DNA from: Diplosphaera chodatii | Lineage: Eukaryota > Chlorophyta > Trebouxiophyceae > Prasiolales > Stichococcaceae | Direction of reading: 5' to 3' | Assembly: GCA_032358165.1 (NCBI GenBank) | Contig: JAALGY010000017.1 | Span: 1,364,001 to 1,428,000, forward strand | DNA: 64,000 nt | In this document: positions 1 through 8,855 of the stretch, in pieces | How the letters are laid out: the number at the start of each line of letters is the position of its first letter | Numbering within the stretch: position 1 is the first letter of the stretch | Position numbers and translations under genes: made by a program | Notes under the pieces: generated by a model | The model's database searches: none | Told to the model about the DNA's origin: nothing | Seen by the model: only the letters and a program-made list of their open reading frames with translations

Positions 1-2196
1 ACTCCCCGGCCAGCAGCTGTTGTTCAGCTGGCGTACAGGCGGCCGGCGCCGCCAGCGGGTGGGGCACCCTGCACCTGCGTGCTGCTGCACGTGGCAGCCA
101 CCGGCCTCACTCCAGAGCTTTGCTCCCTGCTCCAAGCAACTCGGCCCCTCAAGGTGATCCTCTCATCGTTGATGCCTCAGTATGCAAGTCATCAGCGCAG
201 GGACATCCATTGGTGTGTAGCAGTGCGAAGCTGGCCGGCAGAATGGACAGTCTGGCCACTGCCATGCTTCATCCAAAGGACTGAAAGCCACTGCTCATGT
301 AACACCAGGTGGGTGTGGGCATCCATGGTGACGCCCTCAAGATGCAGCGGGACTGGGGCCTGCAGCTGGGCGGGGTGGTGGACCTCTCGGAGGCGGCCCA
401 GGATCGCGGCATCTGCAACGGCGAGGCAGGCGCGAAGTGGAGCCTCGCAGGTGAGCCAAGGCTTCAACGCCCTCCCAAGCACTGTCACCTCGCAAGTGAT
501 GCTCCTCGTCACCAGCTGATGATCCCAGCCAGCCTGCTGTGACGCCACACGCTAAGTGTGGTACGCCAACACCAAGCCGGTGGCGCCATTGCAACAGACT
601 TGACGAAGCGGGTACTGAAGGCAACGCTCGCCAAGCCGACCGAGCTGCGGCTGAGCGACTGGGAGGCGCGGCCTCTGTCACGTGCACAGGCGTCCTATGC
701 CGCACTGGACGCTTTTGCCTGCCTGCGCATCCACGAGGTGCGGAGGCATCCTGCTTGATGTCCCTCTTCCCCAGCACTGGTCTGCAATACTGAGAGGGCG
801 TGCTAGTGGATGTGTCGTCATAGCAGAGCACTGTGACACGAGCGAACACCGCACATATCTGGGTGGATGTCGTTTGCTGTTTGCGCAGGACCTGCAGCAG
901 CTGCCGGTGCTCCCAGCAGTGCTCACCGCCAGGGCAGCTGCTGCCACTGCTGCTGCTGCAGCCCATGCAGATGCAGCCGTGCGCAGGCCCTGCACAACAT
1001 CCGATGCAAGTTCCGAGACGGCTGTGGACGATGTGGCTGCTGCGCTCGTGCCACTGCGGCTGCAGCCCGCCAAGCAGGCTGTGTACAGCGCCTTCCATGA
1101 CCAGGTGCCTGCGCTGAGCGACTGAGGGGTGAGCACAGTCGTCACAGGATGCTGGCAGGATTGCACCTGTTCAAGAACTTGCAGGAATCTTGGAAGGCCA
1201 AGCAGACCTGTGACTTTAACCATGCCTGCTGGCAGGGCATGTCCATAGCAGCAATTGCGGCCCTGAAGCGGATTCAGCCCTCAACCGTCCAGGGCTACCT
1301 GGCAGAGGCTGTGTTTTTTGGCCACGCCTACAGATGGCAGAGCTTCGGGGTGTCAGACGCCGTGCTGGCAGCAGTCGAGGAGGCGGCAGCTGCTGTGCTG
1401 TGCAGTGTACCTGCATGCACATCCGCAGCGGCAGTTGCTATACAGCCACAGCATCTAGCGCCAGCGCCCGGTGAGTTCTTAAGCACAGCAGCTGCTCCAG
1501 AGAGTATGGCACCACCAGTACCAGGTCCAGCGGCTGCACAGAAAGCAGCAGCCCCTGCGGCAGCTGTACAGTCGCACGCCAGAGATTGCGCGCCCTGGGC
1601 AACAGGCGTCTTTGCGGACGATGACAGCGACAGCGACGGCGATCGAACAGTGGCAGCGTGCATGCAAGCAGCTGCCGCGACGGTGAAGAGCGAGCCTGCC
1701 ACAGCTGGATGTTCAGCACGTGTCAGCAGCCCTGTGGCGCATGTAGCTGCACAGTGTCCCAGAAGCAGTGCTGCCACCAGTTGCCTGGCGCGTGCACGTG
1801 TGGCCTTCCGAGCAGCAACAAAGCTCGAAGCAACTACACAGTTCTTGATGATTGACCTCGCGGCGCGACTGTCGGCCGCCGGAGTGACAATGCGAACCTT
1901 CAGGCACGACTTGATCTCATGCGGCGCTTCAACACTTCGCAGACTGTGCCTTGCAGCTTCGTTGCTGTCGTCCACCTGTTTGCCTGATGGACCCGGTGTT
2001 TCTCCAAACCGCCTTACTACCGTTGTCAACCTGCTTCAGGGAGCGTTTGGCGGTGGATGTGGACCTTGGGCAGATTCGCCTGGCGCTGGCACACCTGGGC
2101 CGCACCGCCCCACGATTTCGTGCGCTTGTCGACGCGGAGACACAGCCGCATGTACGGGAGAACCCAGATTTCTTCACGGCGCCTCCTTCGGCCTGA
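1..2196 (+). CDS. WRN/RNase D-like 3'-5' exonuclease with C-terminal helix-turn-helix domain (5' end outside window)
   Basis: This is the 3' portion of a DEDD-family 3'-5' exonuclease gene of the Werner/RNase D type, expected to trim nucleic acid 3' ends. Frame is open from base 1. Exons that splice in phase are 1-153 (contains AVVQLAY), 309-450 (GVGIHGDALK and GLQLGGVVDL), 598-737 (SLADLTKRVL across the junction, RLSDWEARPLS, YAALDAFACLRI, which carries the final YxxxD of the DEDDy site) and 889-1104 (Ala-rich). From about 1148 the frame encodes a helix-turn-helix (QGMSIAAIAALKRIQPSTVQ, then GYLAEAV) of the kind found at the C-terminus of RecQ/WRN-like proteins. An Ala/Pro-rich acidic linker (DDDSDSDGD) follows at about 1400-1900. 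The last exon appears to start near 2040 (VDLGQIRLALAHL) with a stop at 2194-2196. The first catalytic DxE lies upstream of the window. A damaged duplicate lies at 6.86-8.2 kb. The family call is firm; the 1.1-2.0 kb exon structure is less certain. Confidence 0.75.
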
Positions 2197-3314
2197 TGAG
2201 ACTGCTGCCAGACGGAGGACATTGGGATATAACCGCCGACGCGGTGTCAGGCGGGGTGGGCATACCTTATGTCGTCACTGCCACGACTAGCTTCCCGCTT
2301 GGATATTGCCTCGCAGAGCCCCCAGGTCAGGGCCTGGAGCTGGCCGTCTTCTCTGAAGCAGTGTTTCTGTCAATGTGCAGCAGAGCTGCCCGTGGCGCTT
2401 ACCCCAGCGGTGCGGCACCCTCGTTGGACGGCGTGACAGGCGGCCTCAGCTGGCCACGCATGCCGAGCAGGGCAGCGGCGGCGGCCGCGCCGCCGACAAC
2501 ACACCCCGGCAGCAGCAACTGGAGGCTTTCATATGTCAGGCAGCATGCCCGGCAGCACGCAGGATCAGGAGGACTGCAGACGCGATGATTAGTGTAGCAA
2601 TCAGAACCTAGCACACCAGCAGTCGTAAAGACTATGAAGGCTGGCAGCACGGGCAGCCAGAGTCCGAGGAGGATTGCCACCATCATTGTGGCCAGCCACA
2701 GAGCCACATTTGTTGCGTGCTTCTCTCGACCTCAGACTAACAACATCAGGAACAGTGCACGGACAGCGAAGTGGCTCAAGAGTGAAGCGAGTGACAGGGT
2801 CGCACGAGTGCGCCATGCTGCTTCAGGCCGCACAAACGGTGTGGTCGCTGATGAGAATGATGCCATGCAATGAGTGGCGCAACAGCTGGCACTTGCGTTG
2901 AGCGCAATGGCAGCCGGCTTGGCTCCTGCAGATGTATCGCCTGCATTGCAATGCAATGATCTAAGGAACGAGACGATGCAAGGGTCAATAACATCTACCC
3001 AATATGCAGCTTCGTTATGAGGTCCATCTGTGACAGGTGGCTGGTCTTGTAGAGGTGCACAATGACGAGAGGGTACTCTGCTGGTACTGCCCGTGCGCAA
3101 GTGCCCCCCACTGGTACAACCCGCGCGCACCTGTCCAGTCATCCCCGCGACAGGTGCAGCTTACGAGAGTCGGCATCGGTACAGCGCACACGTGATGACT
3201 GCGTCCGCGTGGTTCGCGTGGCTGAGCAGTGCGATGCGGGCAGGAACGTTAGCCTGCACTTGCACATCAGCGCATTTGGCAACGCTCTCTCGGACACTAT
3301 TCTAGCGCTTGATC
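2197..3314. other. Intergenic stretch with a doubtful minus-strand hydrophobic reading frame
   Basis: No convincing gene is visible. On the minus strand the frame running from about 3142 to 2600 encodes two hydrophobic stretches, one ending at 2732 (AVRALFLMLLV) and one at about 2700-2610 (ATMMVAILLGLWLPVLPAF). They are separated by a single in-frame TGA near 2729-2731. This could be a decayed membrane-protein gene or chance. The segment around 3061-3123 resembles 8562-8645, so the duplication that produced the second exonuclease copy seems to reach into this flank. Confidence 0.35.
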
Positions 3315-3992
3315 ATGCCTAGCCAAGGCGATACTGTCAGGTGCAAGATGAACGGAGGTTTCACATGCACGATGCGTGTGAAATGCGGCGACGGGCATGA
3401 GACGGGGAAGTCTCGCACGTTGAGGATCGGCGATTCTGCTTCCTGGACCTACCAGGAGCTCACCGAAACTGACAGTGAGCCGTGTTACCATCCCGATTGT
3501 GTGCAACTGTGGTGGTGGCCCTCGCAAGCTCGCGTATTGCTGTGATATGCTAGCTCAGTAGCGCCCATTAAGTACTGTCGCGGTAGATACAGCTGTACTC
3601 AGGCACTGCCATGTGTGTTACCACCGGTTGCGAATGTCGCAGTGGCGGTTCTTGTCACCCTTGCTGGAGGTGCTCGGGATCGATTAGCGCCCTACGTAGT
3701 CCAGCCAGACAATACATGAAGCTCTCTGAACTTGCTTGCAGAGTTCACTGACGGACAGGAGTGCTGGGTCTCAGCTGACATCAACGGCGGGAAGAAGAAC
3801 TTCGAGTCCCGCCAGAACTTCTTCTTGGGTGAAACCAAACGGACCGTGACCTACGAACTGCGTGGTACTACTCTCAACCCCGGCTGGGAGATCGTCTTGT
3901 CGGAGGGGTGTGAAGAGGAGGAGGCGTGTGACGGTGAAGCGGCAAAAGTGAGTGACGGTGAAGGGGCGGAGGCGTGCGACGCAGCAGATTAG
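3315..3992 (+). CDS. Small two-exon protein with Cys residues and an acidic tail, function unknown
   Basis: Two exons, 3315-3474 and 3742-3992, join in phase (one base of a Lys codon before the intron, two after) across a clean GTGAGC...TTGCAG intron and give a 136-residue protein. I do not recognise the family. The body is rich in alternating polar and beta-forming residues (VRCKMNGGFTCTMRVKCG, then WVSADINGG and TVTYELRGTTLNPGWEIVL), which suggests a small beta-sandwich. The last 30 residues are Glu/Asp-rich and contain two imperfect copies of a short DGE(A/G)A unit with Cys residues. No signal peptide or membrane segment is evident. The start at 3315 is the first ATG in the open frame. It lies alone, between the exonuclease gene and a gene-poor stretch. 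Coding status is supported by the in-phase splice and the protein-like composition on both sides of it. Confidence 0.6.
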
Positions 3993-6861
3993 CCAACTGT
4001 CCTGTAGTTGGTTGCTCTGTAGAGATGTGCCAATATGATGTGCATATGGTGCAATTAGAGTGTTCGATGGAACAGATTACTTACACTCTGGTCTCTGCTG
4101 AACAGTCGGAGTAAACATTGATTAAAGCAAAGTGTGGCAGGCCTGACCAGCACAGCAATCGACAGGAAGAGCCAGGCACTGATTGCCTTGTCAACGATCA
4201 TCAATGCAGACACATCGTGATCTACGTGCGCTGCTGCTATCGCAACAGCGGGTCACCTTGCTGAGTCTCTAGATGTCCAGAACAATCGCAACCATGTCGT
4301 GCTGCCAGCCAAGCAGCCGACTCTGCCGCACGTACACCTTAGTGGCGGCCCGCTCTGGCAACAGAGCGCGCCTGTGCATCCGCCCACCCAGCACGAACCG
4401 GATCGACCTGCAACAAGAAGTGAATCTATGGGCAAGCTCCACCAGGGTTTTGGTCGTGCTTGCTTGCGCCCGCTGCCCATGATCCCACCTGGTGTGTCCG
4501 TCCGTCAAGCATGGGCGGTTGTACAAAGGATGAAATGCTCGCTGGCCACGCTCGTGGTCCATGTGGTATATGATCACCAGGGTCAGCACGATGTAACACT
4601 CCGTCTTCCAGACCCTCTTCCGCTGTCTGCATTGCACCCTTGACAGCACTCGTCCACAAGGCCGAAAGGTCATGTATTGTGAGAGTGGCAGGACACTGAC
4701 AGCATCAGAGTGTATACACGCTGCAGGAAAATGGAACGCGCAGGGCAGGTGCAATGTGGGCGCTACAGCAGGTACACACCTGGTTGCTGGGTAGCTGATG
4801 AAACTTTCGTCCGGCTCAGCGGAGCTGCAGCGGCCATAGTACCGCCATGCAACTAGCTTCAGCAGCTGCTGCCTCGCCTGCATCGTGGCCCTGCTTACAT
4901 TTGCAGCTGTGCAGTCCGCTGCCACCGCTGACGGCACCTGCCCGTCACCAGCCTTCGGCTTCTTGCTGTGCTGCACAACACAGCAAGTGAGTGGTCTGCA
5001 CGGGGTATCGACAGTAGTAGTACACATCAGCATCAACATGACAAGCCGCACGCCTCCATCGCAGTCCGCTTCCAATGTTGCACAGAAGCACAGAAGCCTT
5101 GGACACCTGAGCCGCATGCATTCCTCAGCATGCCAGGCAGCCTCGCCCACCCTGGGCACTCGGAGCACCCCGTACATGAATGGCAAGCCCTCCAATGGCG
5201 ACGTCCTGTGCAGCGCTGGGTCCAGATATCCTTCAGCTGACTGCTCGCCACTGGCTACGGCAAGGCTGCTGCAGCCGCTATCAGCTGCCCGCTCGCGGGA
5301 TTGGCCGCGCAACTGCTTGGCTGGCTCCACGTGCGTGACAGCTGCGGCGGTTGCATCCACGTCCAGAGGCTGGCCCCTTGCATGCTGTAGGCACCTCACG
5401 AGCGGCAGCCGCTGCCACCTGTGCAGCAACAAGGTATACAGCGATGCGGGTAATGCATGTTGTGTTACGCCTGCAAGAATCTACAGCATTCACTTGCAAG
5501 CCTTGCAAAACACCGGCACGAGGCAATGCTACCTGGCACGGGCGGCCTGGGCTTCTGTTATTCACAGCGCAGCAGATCAGCATTGCCGTCGCTGGATGTG
5601 CCATTGGCCTGCCGCGCAATCTTTCGCTAAAGTGTTTTGTTCGACGCCTCAAGAGTGCTGTGGCTGCCACTTGCGAAGAAACTTGGCAGGCACTGGTGCC
5701 GGGACGTCGGCATCCTCATCGCTGCTGGACTCCGCGTCGCGCTGCCGGATCACACATCTGTAGCTTGTGCTTCAAATGACCACTGATAGCTCATCTACTA
5801 CTCATGCACGTCAAGGCTGCAGTGATTCATGTCCTTCAGTGGCGTCAAGGCAACGCGAGCCTGGGGAGTCAGGAATGCAAACACAGCGCAACAGCTTTGC
5901 GATCAAGTGCAGCAAACACTACTTCTTAGCATTGCTGAAGCACCGATGTCATTTCATGATCTGCCCATAGGGGCCAGGGCGCCAAGCGGCCAGCAGTTGC
6001 ACCAAAACCTGAAGACTCTTGGATGCTGTGCGTGCTGCCCTGAGCCATCATGACTATAGTTGAAGAGCTGAAGACTCTTAGCTCTTCAGGAGGACCAGAC
6101 GAATAGCAGACTTTCGTGGAATGGTTGACATGTGTCACACCAACGGGATGGCCTGTCATGCTCTTTGCTTCCGCGCATAAGGGTGCAGCAGGCATGATCT
6201 TGAAGCAACCTGACCGCAAGCAGCGCTGCTGCGCTGGTGTCGTCGCATCCGCAAATCAGGTGTGCATTCGTTGCAACACCAATTACAGCAACTCGCAGGC
6301 TCTCTGACAAACGGGCCACCAAGACAGTCACGCCATACGAGTCAGGTGACTTTCATTGTGCAGATATCCGGTGTGTAGATTGATCCTGCATGCCGCTCAT
6401 GCCGATGATTTCACGCTGTAAGACCAATACTAGATGTGGTCTACCCTGTCGCCTGCAGGTGGATGGAAAGCCCGCATTGCAAGCGAAGGTCCTCCCACCA
6501 ATGCAGAGCATCGCAAAGCGTCGCAGCTCCTCATAGCACCAGGACCAAACCTGATCCACGCGACAGAGTAGCCAGTGCGCTCGGGAGAAGCAGAAAAACG
6601 CGGCGGCGCCGACCGCCGCCGCTATCCCATCCACCCAGGCTAACGGCAGCAGGACAGCACCTGGCGAGCTTCTGCCCCACCTGCCCAGCCGCGTCAGTAA
6701 CCCAACTCCGGCCCCTGCACAGTGGTCCGCCCTGCCTTTCGCAGAGCTGTGCACCTTCTGAGCATCCCTTGTGTCCTCTAGAGTTCCTATCATGCAGCAA
6801 CAGCATCTCTAGGCATCCGCTGCATCTGCACGTCACTGATACAAATGGTTGAGTCCTCCCA
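3993..6861. other. Long stretch without a convincing gene
   Basis: Overlapping open frames occur on both strands at 4269-5763, the longest being 387 codons on the minus strand (4269-5432). They are Cys/Arg/Ala-rich, lack recognisable domains and contradict each other, so I do not call a gene. A 9-base inverted repeat separated by 10 bases sits at 6061-6088 (TGAAGAGCT ... AGCTCTTCA), with a related GAAGACTCTT at 6011. It could form a small hairpin but has no run of T after it. The 3' end of this stretch leads directly into the exonuclease pseudogene. Confidence 0.4.
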
Positions 6862-8217
6862 TTGCAGTGCCGGGTGACCTATATTGCAACAGCAGTGGAG
6901 GCGGACTGGTGGGCACAGGGCATCATGCAGGACCCGCACACAGGGGCCATTGCCCTGGATATCGAGCAGCGTGTCACCTTCAAAACAGGCGAGAGTGGGT
7001 TTGCCAGCTGTTTGCAGTGTGGAGTGCACAATTGCAGGATGTCTGCTTTGGCACGGGCAATGTCAACACAGTGTGCACTTGTGGATGGTGGAATGAAAGC
7101 TCGTACTGCTGCAGGGACACCCCGCAACCAGCAGCTGTGGTGCAGCTGGCGTACAAGCAGCCGGCGCCACCAGCGGGGGAGCCGCCCTGCACATGTGTGT
7201 TGCTGCCTGTGGCAGGCACCGGCCTCAGTCCAGAGCTTCGCTCCTGTTCCAAGCCGATCGGCCCCTCAAGGTGACAACCTCACCACTGATATCTCAGTAT
7301 GCAGTGATGTCTAGGGCATATAGGCCAATTAGCAGTGCAGGGAATAATGCGGCGTGCTGCAATGCTGTGCTGTTGAATGGACAGTCTGGCTGATGCCATG
7401 CTTCTTGTCATTCCCAATGGGTTGAATGCACACCAGGTGGGTGTGGGCGTTTATGATGACGCGCTCAAGATGCAGTGGGACTGGGGCCTGCAGCTGAATG
7501 GTGGACCTGCCAGAGGCGGTTCAGCACTGTAGTGGCTGTAAGGACAAGGCAGATGGACCCTGCAGGTGACCTAGTGCCTTTTGTGCCCGTCCAAGCGCTC
7601 TCAGTTGCCGGTGATCCTGTTTCGTTACCACCACGCTAGCCTGCTGCCACTCTACATCACATGCTGAGAACATATGACATGAAGCCGGTGAATAGATTCA
7701 TTGCACAGGCTTGACACAGCGGGTACGGAGGGCAACCCTGGCCAGCCGCCAGAGCTGCGGCTGAGCGGTTAGGAGGCGCAGCTTCTGTCACCCACGCAGC
7801 TGTCTCAAATCGCACTGGATGGGTTTGCCTGCCCGCGCATCCACAAGGTGCAGGTATGTGGAACCCTTTGTTAAACTTTTGCCTACAGTGACTTCCAGCC
7901 AGCACGAGTGTCTGTGCGGTCATAGCAGCATGCTTGGGCAGCAACAAACATGGCATCTGGTGGGGGTGTTGTGTGCAGGAGCTGCAACACCTGCCGGTGA
8001 TCCCAGCAGTGTACACCAGGGCAGCAGCTGCTCCTGCTGCCGCAGCCCACCCAGCCAGAGCCGTCTGGAAGCCTTGCACAAGGTTGGGCTGCAGTTGGCG
8101 AAGCGCAATCTAGTAAAAGCAGAAGAAGCTGCTGCAGCAGCAGCGCCACCAGCAGGACTCCGAACGATCGGCAGCATGTCCAGCAGCTACACCGCCAAGA
8201 GCTTGTGGACAGAGTGA
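6862..8217 (+). pseudogene. Decayed duplicate of the WRN/RNase D-like exonuclease gene
   Basis: This region aligns to the gene at 1-1150 through both exons and introns, so it is a DNA-level duplication, not a retrocopy. It also preserves the upstream exon missing at the window edge: IATAVEADWW and IALDIE near 6880-6965, which contains the first DxE catalytic pair. Lesions relative to the other copy are a 1-base deletion in the exon ending near 7270 (the segment before GCCCCTCAAG), a 5-base deletion at about 7497-7503 just after GLQL, a 1-base deletion near 7750, and an in-frame TAG at 7770-7772 replacing the Trp of the conserved DWE motif. The helix-turn-helix part is not recognisable downstream. 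Each lesion alone would break the exonuclease domain. The similarity fades after about 8150, with a weaker patch at 8562-8645. Confidence 0.8.
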
Positions 8218-8855
8218 TGAGCCCTAGCGACCAGCAGTATATAGATTCAGGGGCACAAGCCGCCAGCTGCAGATGGCGACCACCCAGCTGTGTTGTGTTG
8301 ATTGTTGGACAACTGGGGCCCATTCATGAGTTGCGGGCTGCAGGACTCCATGACTTCATGCTGCATTGCAACACCTGCACAGCTCGTAGTGGGCACGCAC
8401 GCAGACCAGGCGCCGACTGTACTGCACTGCGGTTGTCAGGCTGCCTGCATCAAGTCCCGGACTGCTGCATCAATCAGCTTCAGATCTTGATTTAAAGAGG
8501 TTGGGAGAGAAGAATGGTTCTCACCATGATGTAAAGATGTAACGAGCTCTGGGTCCCCCACCATGACGAGAGGGACTAGCATGCTGCCGGTACAGCCCGA
8601 AAATGCCCAGTCGGCACACGGATCACCTGATGGTACGACCCGAGTTTCATTGGGCAAGTGTTCGCCACCAGTTACGTGGTGGCAGTTCTTCTGAGATTGT
8701 GCATGATCTTCCTTAAACGTGAAGTGTGCTAAAGTGTGCGATACAGCCTGCGCGCTCTGCATGCGCTAGCTGTTCCTGCCAAGCACTTCCATCTCGCTCG
8801 CTCACCCGCCAATCTCAGCTTCTGTGGGCCTGTAAAGCAACAGATCGCAGCCGGT
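8218..8855. other. Intergenic; remnant of the duplicated flank and putative promoter of the ninjurin-like gene
   Basis: No coding exon is supported. Bases 8562-8645 resemble 3061-3123, consistent with the flank of the duplicated exonuclease unit. The last 150 bases before the ATG at 8856 would hold the 5' leader of the next gene; no clear TATA box is seen. Confidence 0.4.

Noticed and set aside
2197..2588. Continuation of the long frame that starts at 1149 past the end of the exonuclease gene
   Set aside because: The conserved VDLGQIRLALAHL block near 2055-2095 is in another frame and stops at 2196, so the longer frame is read-through of intron and 3' sequence.
4269..5432. A 387-codon open frame on the minus strand
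   Set aside because: It overlaps an open frame of nearly 300 codons on the other strand, is rich in Cys and Arg, and shows no domain. In this GC-rich sequence such frames arise by chance.
6061..6088. The 9-base inverted repeat as a terminator
   Set aside because: There is no U-tract, it lies far from any gene end, and bacterial-type terminators are not expected in a nuclear genome.
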